This document shows positions 11,901-23,494 of a stretch of DNA of 64,000 bases, piece after piece; position 1 is the stretch's first letter, and each line of letters begins with the position of its first letter. The DNA is taken from contig OW203773.1 of the NCBI GenBank assembly GCA_934045905.1, positions 16,913,246-16,977,245 on the forward strand. The letters are read 5' to 3'. Position numbers and translations under genes: made by a program. Origin of the DNA: Leuctra nigra (lineage: Eukaryota; Arthropoda; Insecta; Plecoptera; Leuctridae). The notes below the pieces were generated by a model. That model was not told where the DNA came from and ran no database searches. It saw nothing but the letters and a program-made list of their open reading frames with translations.

Positions 11901-13082
11901 TTAGATCTCCCCAGAATGCTTGCGCAGGTGAAGTACAAGTTCGTACTTAGTGTGAGATGCAAAGTCACACATCGCGCATTTGAACTTCTTCTCCTGTGAA
12001 TGTACTCGTTTGTGTCGGAGCAGATGACAACTCTGGGCAGATGTATATTTGCAACTGTCACATGCAAATGGCCGCTCTTTGGAATGCACGCGTAGGTGTT
12101 TAACGAGATCGTTCTTATTGTGAGATCTGAAGTCACACTGGCCACATTGGAACTTCTTATCTAGTGAATAATGTCGACGTTTGTGTTCAACCAGATTACT
12201 ACTCCTGAAACACGTGTACTTGCAACTATCACACGCAAATGGACGCTCACCAGAATGAGTGCGTATGTGACGAACAAAGTTTCTCCTCTCATGCGATCTG
12301 TAGTCACACTGGCTGCATTTGAACCTCTTCAACTTCTTTGAATGGCGAAGTTTGTGTTGTTTCAGGCAATAGTTAGAGGCAGTCTTGAACGAGCAAACGT
12401 CGCATGCGTATGGACGTTCCCCAGAATGAATACGCTGGTGTCTTACAAGTGTGCTCTTATCCCGTGCACTATAATCACACTGGCCACAATGAAGCTTCTT
12501 CTTGCAATGATTACGTCTCTTATGTTCAGCAAGGTTGCGTTTAGATTTACCCTGGTAACTGCAGAGTTCACAAGAGTAGGGCAAGTCTCTGGGAAGCTGG
12601 CTGGTTCCTGGTTGATCCATATCAACAACATGGCCGGGATCGTTATCCTCGCTAGAAGACGGCAGAGTGTTGCTTGAACTGCAGGTTGAATCACATCTGG
12701 TCAGAAACACGGAACACTGCCTCACTTGGTTCATCTGCAAGGAATGACTGAACTTGTGTTCGGCATGGGAGCATTCGAAGTAAGTGTTGAAACTGCAGAT
12801 GGAGCACGAATAGATCTTATCTATGGTGTGATCAACAAGTGACTCTGTGTCTTGACTTGGTTGAATATCATCGTTATCCTCGTTGGGCAATTCAGTGTCA
12901 ACTTCAGATTTAATGGGAATATCCAACACGTCTTCCTTGATGTTTAGCTGTGGTACTAACAAGCCGTCTTCTGTTGGCTGGATGGATGTAGCTGAGCTAA
13001 CATGGTATTTCAATTCGATGTTAGAATCTTCATTATCATCTGGCTCAGTTTTGACCTTGATGTTGCTGAGTTGCAGCGCCAT
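11901..13082 (-). CDS. C2H2 zinc-finger protein, nine fingers
   Basis: This 393-residue protein is probably a nuclear, sequence-specific DNA-binding regulator. An acidic N-terminal region (1-90) has three lysines in sumoylation-like contexts (VKTE, IKED, IKSE). A first separate finger lies at about 91-113, followed by a serine-rich linker. Eight fingers then run nearly back to back from 169 to 389, each with CxxC and a paired histidine, several joined by HSGERP- or HSKERP-type linkers. The frame ends right after the last finger with HSGEI, so there is no C-terminal domain. The whole coding region is one exon. Just upstream on the minus strand is a good splice acceptor (TTGCTTTGTTGTAG, exon from 13094), so a 5' UTR exon probably lies further up. 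The family is large and lineage-specific; I cannot name an orthologue or a target. Confidence 0.9.
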   Translation of the reverse strand: MALQLSNIKVKTEPDDNEDSNIELKYHVSSATSIQPTEDGLLVPQLNIKEDVLDIPIKSEVDTELPNEDNDDIQPSQDTESLVDHTIDKIYSCSICSFNTYFECSHAEHKFSHSLQMNQVRQCSVFLTRCDSTCSSSNTLPSSSEDNDPGHVVDMDQPGTSQLPRDLPYSCELCSYQGKSKRNLAEHKRRNHCKKKLHCGQCDYSARDKSTLVRHQRIHSGERPYACDVCSFKTASNYCLKQHKLRHSKKLKRFKCSQCDYRSHERRNFVRHIRTHSGERPFACDSCKYTCFRSSNLVEHKRRHYSLDKKFQCGQCDFRSHNKNDLVKHLRVHSKERPFACDSCKYTSAQSCHLLRHKRVHSQEKKFKCAMCDFASHTKYELVLHLRKHSGEI

Positions 13083-13110
13083 GATATTTCCTTTCTACAA
13101 CAAAGCAATT
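13083..13110 (-). other. Probable 3' splice site before the zinc-finger coding exon
   Basis: On the minus strand TTGCTTTGTTGTAG precedes AAAGGAAATATC and the start codon. AG falls at 13096-13095. It decides that the coding exon starts at about 13094. Confidence 0.55.
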
Positions 13111-13383
13111 GCCGAGATTTAACACCAACAATAGGCTGGATATCCGAGTTGCGGCAACTTTTCTTGGCAACCAAATCACAAAGGCTTTTGTAAAAGGAAT
13201 TAAAGTCATACCAATTGGCCTCTCTATTTGTTACAAGATGTAAGAACAAAATACAACAATTAGTGTAATCTTATTTGTTTAATGTTTAAAGATACTGTTT
13301 CTTTGAATTTTATTATTGGTTTCTTGATTATATATTTGTTTATAGCCATCTTGGAGATTATGTTTGTATTTGTTGTAATAGGC

Positions 13384-13769
13384 TGCCCGCAAACAAGTTT
13401 ATCTTAAGCCGCGTTTACAGTCCGCTCGTGCAACGGTTGCTTGCAGCCCGCAACGCGTATTGACCAATCAGGAGCCAAGGCCACCTGTGTCGCAGCGACA
13501 CGGCGACGCGGCACAAAAGATAAACATGGTTCATCTTTTTCGGTTGCGGCTAGAGTTTATAACTGCTGTGATCGCCGATATGTGTTGCTTTCTTGTATTT
13601 TACAAACAATATACCACAAGAAGAGTATTTATATAAACATTGGACATATTATGTAGTGCAAATGATTTATTTTCGCTTCTTTAAAATCTAACCTTGAAAC
13701 GATTCTGTGCATGTTGCTTCTAGCAGCAACCGTTGCTCTGGCGGACTGTAAACGCAGCTTTATGCGGGC
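13384..13769. mobile_element. Inverted-repeat MITE
   Basis: The inner ends AAGCCGCGTTTACAGTCCGC (13406) and complement (13741-13760) continue into a second inverted block, GCAACGGTTGCT. An outer GCCCGC/GCGGGC pair lies at 13384 and 13769. It is more GC-rich than its surroundings. It lies upstream of the zinc-finger gene and could contain that gene's promoter, which I cannot place. Confidence 0.6.
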
Positions 13770-13997
13770 TTCAATTCAGTATTGTCATAATTGTGTTATA
13801 TTGTATAAATGTATATACCTCTGAATTGAAAAAAATTGTTTGAAATTGAAAATTGAATTGCTATCCCCATGAAAAGCACTGCTTGTCAAAATAACAGCCA
13901 AGTAATTTAACTAAAAAAAATATATAAAAAATCATAACATTCAGCGCTGAAAAGTAGGTAATAAAAATTGGTTAATGACTGGAGCAGTTACTTGAAC

Positions 13998-14682
13998 CAT
14001 GAACTAATACTGCTATACAGGGATAGATAACTTCGCGTTTCATTTGAACTATCCGGTTCACCTTAGCCTTCTAAACATTTCTACTTTCGTTTTCACAGTT
14101 TTCATGCATGCAGTAATACAAACCACAGCCTTCTGAAAGTCACTTCATTGAAACAGCTGATATAAAAATGTTTTGACATATTATTTTACGTTCTTTTGTC
14201 GTATACATTGTGATTTTCTTTAATTGTTTCTTCATCCGTAAAATAACTGACAATACTGTGAATACTCCCACGCCAAAGAAGAAGAATCAGTGTTTATTTA
14301 ATTGCCCATGAAGCAGAGAGTAAATATGTAAATTAGCAAGACATCAGAATGAAACTATTCAATTTTTCCGTTCATATTTAAGAATCTGAAAACCCGCCTT
14401 CATGTTGACATGTTCTTCTCTGTACATAAGCTGTTTATTAAGGTTTGTCTGGTTTAATTAAGTCGATATTGTATTGGCGCTCCTATATACATCATGTTTT
14501 GGTAATATATTGGTGTAGGCATTGTGTCAGCTTGACAAGAAAACTCATAATATTTGGCTTTTAGTGGTCGGCCATGTTTTTTTTCCGTCAATTTTATTTG
14601 AAAACAGGACACGGATAGAGACTGTCGTTAGCATGTAATTGATACGGCGTTGTCTATCCCTGTAAAGCAGTATTAGTTCATG
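13998..14682. mobile_element. Inverted-repeat element
   Basis: The terminal sequence CATGAACTAATACTGC, then TATACAGGGATAGA, is mirrored at the right end. Non-coding. Confidence 0.65.
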
Positions 14683-14971
14683 CTTAAAAGTAAAAAATAT
14701 GTCCACACCCGAAAAAATATTTTCTAAAAATGTGTTTAACGTTATTATTAAGGACCACTACAAAACTCACAAACGAAAGATTACTAAATTTTTGGACTCG
14801 ATTTTGTTAAGTATTCTTTATAGTTTTGTCAAAATCAACATTTTTGTTAGAAAATTGATTTTCTAACCTAATATTTTTAAGGAAATGTTTACTTTAAATA
14901 TTTTTAAATTGTTTTCTATGTTTTGTGCTAAACAAAAAAAATAATCAGCTTGGTCGCATAATGTTATACAA

Positions 14972-15722
14972 TACCGGGTGCCAAATAAACGCACAATGGA
15001 CAGTCTAAGGTTTGATGTTTGAAAGTTTTAATAGCATTACTTATGTAGAACAAATGTTACAGCTGTTCCAATTTGGTTGTTGAAAGGTAGATTATACGGA
15101 GCTCAAACAGCCCTCCTTCAGAGAACATCAATTGATCGGGACGCTGTTTATTCAAAAATAAACGATATCAATCTGAAAATTTCGAATGTTATTCAAAATA
15201 TATGTGTTAAACTCTCAATCCATTTCGATCAATGGAACGAAAGTTATGTTATCTTGAAGTTCAGCCTAAAAGCAGAAAATCCGAAAGAGGATTTCACTTT
15301 TCAAATTATCGTGTGTAATAAAACTTGTGAAATTATCTTCCGTATATTCTGCTTTGAAGCTCAACTTCAAGATTCCACAACTTTAGCTACAACAATCCAA
15401 ATGTATTGAAATTTGTACACAATTGATGGCAATATATTTTGAATAATATGTTAAATTTTCAATGTGATATCTTTAGTAGTTTTGAAGAAACAGCGTCCCG
15501 GCAAATGGCAATTTTCTGAACGCGGCTCCGTATAATCGATTTTTCGGCAACCAAATTCTAGCAGCTGTAATTTATTTCCTACACAAGTAGTGTTTTTGAA
15601 ACGTTCACACATCAAACCTTAGTATATTGTTAATATCATGTGAAAATGTTAGCTTAATTTGTGGAGTAGTTTCGTCAGAGCGACGTCTCGACCATTGTGC
15701 GATTTTATTTAGCCACCCGGTA
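14972..15722. mobile_element. TA-flanked element with long inverted ends
   Basis: The ends TACCGGGTGCCAAATAAA and complement (…CACCCGGTA) are followed inward by matching blocks (GCACAATGG, AAGGTTTGATG, ATTATACGGAGC). A 110-codon open frame inside (15077-15409) lies partly in the inverted arms and resembles no protein that I know, so I do not call it a gene. Confidence 0.65.
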
Positions 15723-15781
15723 TATTTTCATTTTTAAAAATTACTTTAATATTATTAAGACTTATTATTAACATTTAACCA

Positions 15782-17596
15782 TTCCGCCCATGATACACTA
15801 TGACAACAAGTTTAAGGGATTCGGATTGTTATAACCAATTTCCCCCCCAATATTTTCGACTTACATTGAAAAAAAATGTATTTCCTATAGGCATCCTGCG
15901 TGAGAAAAGGTTGCCATAGTAACCTATACAAAAGCATAGGGAAAAACAAATCTGACAGCGGCAATCCAAATCTCATATTTTGAGTGATTACTTGTGAAAG
16001 AAAGATATTTAAGTAAGTACAAGCTAATAATAATACGCAATATTTATCTTTACACATGTTCAAGTTAAATATTCATCTGATAAATATGATTTATTGCTAT
16101 TATTTAGAGCTTTGACACATTTCCCCTACCATAGCAGCCTTCATTTTTCTACCACTGTGACGTCACGAGCAGGATTCCTATTCAATTTGAGATTTTAAAC
16201 CTAAACTAATTGAAAATAAGAGTAATAAATATACCATTTTTATACATTCAACACGGTTAACCAATAAAAAAAAATATAGACATTTGTAAGCAGCCATTTT
16301 GTTTTAAACAGATATTTTTGTATAAATCACCATATTAACTTTTATCTGAATAAAATTTTAATTTTCGATTATTTATCAAGTGATTCATATTTTTGAAAAT
16401 ATACACAATCAATTAGAAATAATTTTCTTCATTGCGTTTGTGGTTCGGCAGTAAATTTCCTCCTTGCAAATAACCTCAAACCCATCAAAAAGTGCTCTAT
16501 AACAACAGCTATTTGAGCTAATACAATTTTCAGAAATTGTGCATCACGTGGTGCATTATGACATATCAAAAATGTATTACATCTAACCATTCATATACTA
16601 CAGAGAGGGGCAAGTAGGTAGCCAGCCTTGGTATGATGCTATGTACATTGTCAGGGTAGATCTGAGCATGCTCAGCCACCATCTTGGAGACTATTTCAAG
16701 CAATTACTTTCAATATGGCACCCCCCTCAATAGTTAAAACAAGATATAATATTGTAACAGACTTCTATATTCAAGTTAAAAACGTGTTTCTAGTAATATT
16801 CAGAGGTTTAAAATTTGACAGCTCAAAGTAATTTTTTCACTGCCTTCCGATATAATTTTCCATTTCAGTGGCAGTGAATTATTAAATATCTCCAATATGG
16901 AGAAAAAGGATCTTTCAAAATTAGTCAAGCATTAACCAGTAGTTGCCCCTCTCTGTAATATATCTCTATGATCTAACGATAACTATTAACTAAAGAAGGT
17001 CGTTTAAAAACATGATTTAATTTGGCAGGAACATTTAGGAATGTTCCTGCCAAATTTTTAAACCAAAAACAATCGTTATGCAAAAAAATTGTGTTATTAC
17101 ACTACGTGATGCAAAATTTCTGAATATTGTGTGCAAATAGCTCAAATGGTTGTCGTTTTAGAGCCATTTTGATGTATTTGAGGTTATTTGCAAAAATAAA
17201 ACTGTCATGCCAAACAACAAACGCAATTGCGATTTTTTTAATTTGATTGTGTATATTTTCAACAATTATTAATCACGTAATAAATTAACCATATATTTAA
17301 ACGTTATAAAGATAACAATTATAACTATGTAATTTCAACAAAAGTGTCTGTAATAACAAAATGGTGGCTCAAAATTGTATATATTTTAATATGGTTAGCC
17401 ATACTAGGTAAAAACAGTAAATTAATTACTTTTATTTTTAATTAGTTAGTGTTTTAATTCTCAAATTGAACGGGGAATCATTTTTTTCAATGTAAGTCGA
17501 AATTGTTGGGGGAGGGGGGGGGGGGGGGGGGAGTTAGTTATATAAAGACGATTGCAGTTAAATTTTGAATATGTCATAGTGTATCCTGTGCGGAAT
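15782..17596. mobile_element. Large (1.8 kb) foldback element
   Basis: Inverted arms of several hundred bases match, diverged, from the ATTCCGC / GCGGAAT ends through TTTCGACTTACATTGAAAAA and further blocks to the centre. The arms carry a C-run and a complementary G-run. A perfect small palindrome of TTTGGCAGGAACATT lies at about 17020-17058. No coding sequence is seen. Confidence 0.6.
16601..16955. mobile_element. Nested TA-flanked MITE
   Basis: The ends CAGAGAGGGGCAA and complement sit between TA dinucleotides (16599-16600 and 16956-16957). It lies inside the large foldback and is therefore younger than it. Confidence 0.7.
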
Positions 17597-17939
17597 ATTT
17601 CAATGCAAAAACAAAGTCGTTAGCTCAAATAACTACTCGTCTAGAGCAGATTTAATACAATTTTGGTTATTTTTTAAAATATAAATTTAGGTTCCTATAT
17701 TGTATTTAACCATTGGTATAACAATGGATGCGATCACTGATTATTTTAAGTTAAAAGAATGTTCAAAAAATAAATATCGATTTTGACAAAACTTCTGATA
17801 AAAGAAATTGGCAGCCAAAATTTTGGTAAACTTTCGTTCGTTTCTTTTCGTTATGTAGGTAGTCCTTAATAATATACCTAACGTCAAAATAAATTTTAAT
17901 TAGTTTAGGGTCAAATGCCAATGTGACTGGAGTTCTTAA

Positions 17940-18310
17940 AAAAAATACTTGGCGCATCGTTTTTGAATGCATCAGAGGTTTATATAGATCGGTATATTTA
18001 TTTCTGGTCTATAAGTTTTGACCTACAAAGACTTTACCAATTTTTGATATCACTACTACCTACATTTCAGTGCAGAATTTTTAGATATCTTCCATATTTT
18101 TAGTTGAAGAGTACCTACCTACACAATAAGCTTAGTACCTATTACATCGCCAAGTAGGATTTTTTTTAACAACAATAATTTTAGAATGATTATTTCAATA
18201 ATTTGAATAATTATTCAAATTATTTGAAAACATCAATTATTAGTGCTAATTTCTTGTAAAGGTGACTTGGCAGCTATTTTTACAAGGAGTGATTTTATGC
18301 CGATGTGAAT
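17940..18310 (+). mobile_element. 5' fragment of the ACTTGGC family
   Basis: It shares TACTTGGCGCATCGTTTTT, TTTTTGATATCACTACT, GTGCAGAATTTTTAGAT and a GACTTGGCAGC...GGAGTG block with 20690-20850 and 55566-55760. The 3' part of the family is missing here. Confidence 0.5.
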
Positions 18311-18616
18311 CCTTCTTTAGTTTGGTTTTGACATTGATTTGACATTCTTGAATTGACAGCTTTATTTCTTTAAAAAATACTCCGCCTTTTATATCGTTAT
18401 AGCTGAAGGCTACACTTCGGTTGGTACCTAGGTACCTACCGAGACATTATGAAGGTGCCTATTTGGGTATTTTCAACAAAGCTTTTGCCATGAGAAATTA
18501 AGCAGGTGAACTGCGAAGTCTATGGTTGAGGGATGTTTAAACACATTTTGCTTTTTCCTGTTCGATTGTAAAAGAGATCAATTTATATGTCAGTCAGGTA
18601 CCTAAATGAATTGTAT

Positions 18617-18708
18617 GGTTGGTGACAGGCAAAGAAGAACCCGCTCTAGCATGGGCCGTCCAAAACCTGGCAATGCTAAACTGGGTTCATCTTTGCCTGT
18701 CCCCAACC
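18617..18708. repeat. Short inverted repeat
   Basis: GACAGGCAAAGA and GAACCC-type blocks are mirrored around a centre of about 30 bp. Probably a small MITE. Confidence 0.5.
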
Positions 18709-20573
18709 GTAGCTGCTCACTCATCTACTTTTACGTGGACCGAGAAAACATTGTCTAATAATTCTACCATCAATGATTTCCTAGCTACAGACTACTGACA
18801 GAATATCATCGAACTGTTTACTTGATAACTATGTGTATCAAAACTAACATGCAGCTCGCTACAAACCAAACGTAACCTCCAACAACACGGCAAGTCCAGC
18901 CGATAGCTTATCTTCCACATAGCTACACGTAGGAAGCAATATACATCTAGATTCTTGTTCAAATACTCACATTTAGTGTTTCTCAATAACAATCACTATG
19001 CTGATTTCACCAGCATATTACATTGAATGTAAAAAAGTACTACACGATGATGCCTTCATTTACCGAGGTAAGCTGGACACATAAAGTGCATACAGGAGTG
19101 CCAACATGAAAAACACAATTTCAGGACTAGAAGTGCCAACATGACAAAAAGTTCATAATTTCCCGCTGAAAATATGAACAAATTTTAATTTTTATGTCAG
19201 TTCACAAATACATACATTTGTTAAATATATTTAAATAATATGTTTAAAAATAATAAAAGATGTTTCAAAACATATCACTGTATATTATTATAGACACTAT
19301 ATTATGCCACAATATTATGCAATATATTATTATTTGTTCCTAAGCTGACATAATTATATTTTTGTTAATTTTTCTGCGAATTATCAAATTGCACACATGT
19401 CTTACACAAAGGAGCTTACTAACATTATGAAGTATCAAGTAACTGACATCTATCTAAGATCAATTGAACGGTTCCTTCACCAATATTGATGAACATTCGA
19501 GAATAGAATAGGAAGATTGTGCGACAAAATTTCTTCCAGGTTTTTGTAAAATTTATGAAAAATTAGTGACAGAACCTATGGTGAAATTTTGATGGGGTTT
19601 ATCATCAAACCCCTTATGTTTATGCCAACAATTAAAAATAGCGTCAACCCCCCCCCCCCCCCCCCCCCCCCCGAAATATTAAAATTGTTTTCATGCACAA
19701 GGCCCATTATTCTAAGATGAGTTTAAAGAGTATTGTGTGAAAGTTTTGAGTTTCTTTCATCAACTCCGCCATTTTTATTCTAATATTGAAAATCAAAAAT
19801 TGACCCCCCTCCCCCTCTTTAAATATGTAAAAAGTTATTATGCACCGTAGCCTGTTGATCAGCTAGTTTGTCTGAATACATGGTGAAAATTTCACAGTTT
19901 TGACCTAAAATCGATTTAACTGACTGTACTACAACCAGAATAGTATAAGTTTTGTGAAAAATTGGTCTGATCCTTTACTTTTTTTGGCGGATGGACAGAC
20001 AGACAAAATAAACAGAGCTTCGAGCCGTAAGTTTCAAATACAGATGCTCGCTGCGCTCACTTGAAAGTATTCATAATATGTCCCGCTAACTGCAACTCTC
20101 GACTAATAATAATGATTTTTCAATTTTGGGTCATTCCAGGCCAAAACCGCAAATCGATTTTCATGTGCGACACCGATTTTGTTCATATTTGGTATACATG
20201 TTAGGAAGCCGAAAGACACACATGGCTCTTTCAACGTTTTTTTTCTCCATATTTTGAACTGGGTCTTAAAACAACCCCCCCTTAAAAAAGTATTTTTTGA
20301 TATTTAAAAAAAAATGTTTATCCCAATTGTGAAGTTGTAGAGTGGTAACATTACGGTATGGAATGCGGTATAATGTAAAAATAATACTATTTTTTTATGT
20401 TTGATCTGGTGTTTGAAGGATTAGCCGGCACATATTTGCCTTTTTCAGACAGGTATTATTTGACTGAGGGACAATGGTGCAAGATAAATACAATCAGCTT
20501 TCATTGGAAAATGCCATGACATTTTCAAGTAAATTTATGTTTTTTGGTAGGGGCAAAACCATTCAATATTAGT
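18709..20573. other. No gene recognised
   Basis: AT-rich, repeat-derived sequence. It contains a 25-base C homopolymer at 19648-19672 and partial matches to other repeats (for example GATGCTCGCTGCGCTCAC at 20042). Confidence 0.4.
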
Positions 20574-20689
20574 TGTTGAGCGAGCGAAGCGAGCGTCTCC
20601 TTTTGACTCTTTTGACACGGACCTCTGTTTTTTTTATTTTTTTTGTCTGCTAAATGGAGCAATATAAATAGCACCGTTTCATCGCACCG
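20574..20689 (+). mobile_element. Terminus of the AGCGAGCG family, truncated
   Basis: TTGAGCGAGCGAAGCGAGCG followed by TCTCCTTTTGACTCTTTTG is nearly identical to the left end at 48541. It runs into the next element without its own hairpin end. Confidence 0.55.
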
Positions 20690-21448
20690 TTTTATTTGAT
20701 TTTCAAATAAAATTTTGACTTGGCAAATTTTTTGATATCACTACTTTTCAGTGCAGAATTTTTAGATTTCATTATTTTTTTTAAGTTGAAGAGACTAGGC
20801 TGGTATTTTTACACGGAGTGTTTTTTATGGGGATATCACTACTTTTTTAAGTTTATTCTTACAACTTATGTGTGACACATATCAAATTAACAATTACTAA
20901 ATTCTTTAAAAAAAATCACCCTTTACAATTTGGTTATTCTCATGAAGAATAGCAAAGGTTTCATTCCAATCGGTCAACCCAGTTCCGAGATAATGGCAAC
21001 ACTTCGGTTTTCAAAATGGCTGCTGAACTTTCTGCACTGCCACATAGAATTTATAACTATAAATGATGGGTATAATTTTAAGCTTTCTGAATATGTATTT
21101 ATTGTATAGGAGGGATTAATATAATAATTTATAAATTTGAATGACGTCATTTCCGGCCTCATAAATAGGAAGATTCTAGTTTGACTGTTCCTATTCCATA
21201 GAGATGTCCTTCCGAATCGTTTGGCGCTAGTTTTATACCGATCTGTCAACCAGTTTTCGAGATATAACGTTTCTTCCGGTTTCAAAATGGCTGCTGAAGT
21301 CACTGACTTCTTGAATTATAATTTAAACATGATTACATTTTATTATAAGCAGTCTCAAATAGTATATCTATTGCATCAAAATGTAAATTTGTGAGATTTT
21401 TAAAATGTGTGACGTCATTTCCGGTTTCAGTATGGGAAACTGCAAATG

Positions 21449-23494
21449 TTATTGCTGATAATACATAAAGTCGACACCGGCCAGATCTCGTGGCACGTCG
21501 TTCGTGAAAACGCTGAAGAGGAACGGAGCCATGATCGACCCCTGCGGCACGCCAGCCTGGATGGGCCGGGTCGTCGATCTTTCTTCGCGGATCGAAACGT
21601 GAAAGGAACGACCGCGCAGGAAGCTGGCAACGAAGTTTACGAGATACGGCGGGAACTCGTGGTCGATCAGCTTCGCCAGCAGGCCTTCGTGCCAGACTCG
21701 ATCGAATGCTTTGGCGACGTCCAAGAACACAATCCCGGTCATCTTTTTGATGTTGAAGCCGTGCGTGATTTTATTGACGACTCGAAGCAGCTGATGCGTG
21801 GTCGAGTGATGTTTACAAAAACCAAACTGTTCGTCGATGATCACCTCGTTCCTGTCAGCATGATCCTGGAGTCGCCTCATGGCAATCTTCTCGAGGACTT
21901 TCGATAGGCACGAAAGCAGGCTGATCGGCCGGTAATTGGCAGGATCTCTCAGAACTTTTCCAGGCTTCGGGAAAGCAACCACCCTAGCTTCCTTCCAGGG
22001 GGTCGGAAAGTGCTGAAGGTGCAGACAGGCGTTGTAGATCTGGACGATCTTGTCTACAGCGTCTCCGGGGAACTTCTTGATGATCAAGTTCGTGATGCCG
22101 TCCATCCCCGGTGCCTTCCTGTTTGGCAGCTTCCTGGCGTAAGTGCAGAACTCAGCAGCCGTGCACTTCTCGACGTCATCCTCGTGAGCTTCTTCCGGAA
22201 GCGCTCCCTGCCAGTCGACTACCTTGTTCTCGATCTCCGCACTGGAGAGGGTCGGCGGGTTCGGCTGGAACTGGTCCTCGAGAGATTCGGCCAACACCTC
22301 GGCCTTGTCTCGCGCGCTGCAGGCAAGATGAGTCTTGCCCTGGATGGGCGGACACGGCTCGGGGCGGTTTGTCAGGCGTCGCGTCATGCGCCAAATGCTG
22401 TTATCGTTTTCTCGCAGCTCTCCGACTGCTTCCTCCCACTTCTCACCACGGTGCTCCTGGATCTGCTTCTTCAGCGATTTCACAAGGCGATTGTATCGTG
22501 TACGTAAAGCAGGAATTCGGTGCTGCTGCCATTCGCGTCTAGCGCGGTTCTTCTCGGCTATTGAGGCCAAGATTCCCTGCGGTAGATCGTAAATGGAGCA
22601 TCTTTGCGGCGTAGAACGTGGCACACTTGCTTCAACGGCTTCCTGTACTGCAGATGTGAACTTGACTGCGGCGCAGTCAACCTCCTGCCGAGAAGAGAGC
22701 GGCCATTCCTCTAGTCTCTCTGCGATCTCGATCTTGAACTTCGCCCAGTCGGCCTTCTTGAAGTTCAGCTTCGGAGTCGGTTGGTGAACCGAGATCTCGT
22801 CTCCGATTGTGACTAGAACGGGATTGTGGTCCGATGACATCGCTGCCATCGTTCTAATTTCAATCGTATGCTGTATGTTCTTCACCAAGGCGATGTCCAG
22901 CACGTCAGGTCTGCAGGTGTTACCTTGATAATGCGTCGGTTCTAGAGGCCCGATGACAGTGAAGCCTTCTGCTCGCGAGTGCGTCAGTAAGCGTTGCCCT
23001 CTGGTGTTGTAAACTCTTGAATTCCAGCACTGGTGCTTCGCGTTCAAGTCGCCGCAGATGATGGTAGGATTGCTTGACTCCATGAGGGCATCAATGTCTT
23101 CCAAATGGAAGGCTGCACGTGGCGCCAAGTACACTGAATATACGTGGATTTTACCTCCTGGCGTCTCCAATTCGATGCCAGTCGCTTCGAGGGTCTGCAG
23201 TGGTGGAAGTACCAACTCAGTGTGTCTGAGTTCTCGGTTTACGACAATCGCCGTACCCCCAGCCGCTTGTGCGTTCTTCGGTAGAGGTCTATCCGTCCGG
23301 TATACACAACAATTTGCCATGGCGAACCTGTGTTTCGGCTGAAGATGTGTCTCGCTCAGGAGCACCACAGGCGCGTTTTCTTCTCGCATGAATTCTACGA
23401 GCTCGTCTCTTCGTCCTCGAATGCTATTTGCATTCCACATGGCTATGGTGGTAGTCTTATGTCTATTTACCGACATTCTGAGTGGTGGCGGCAC
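21449..23494 (-). pseudogene. Non-LTR retrotransposon ORF2, endonuclease plus partial reverse transcriptase
   Basis: The N-terminal AP-type endonuclease (about 15-230) keeps its motifs: LLSETHL with the catalytic Glu near 48, CGDLNAKH near 148-154 and SSDHNPV near 221-226. The reverse transcriptase follows with YRPISLLS, FLDVAKAFDRVWH and PQGS motifs. The frame stops exactly where YADD is expected: DFMY runs into YQQ and a stop. The element is therefore 3'-truncated, the reverse of the usual 5' truncation of LINEs, and lacks the active-site aspartates. The codon and GC composition is far richer than the flanks. Similarity to the fragment at 25100-27139 is clear but moderate, so they are different families of one clade. 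Confidence 0.9.

Noticed and set aside
12342..12694. Plus- and minus-strand frames overlapping the zinc-finger gene
   Set aside because: They are other-frame shadows of the nine-finger coding exon.
15077..15409. 110-codon frame inside an inverted-repeat element
   Set aside because: Part of it lies in the inverted arms and it has no recognisable domain. Without expression or a second copy I cannot support a gene.
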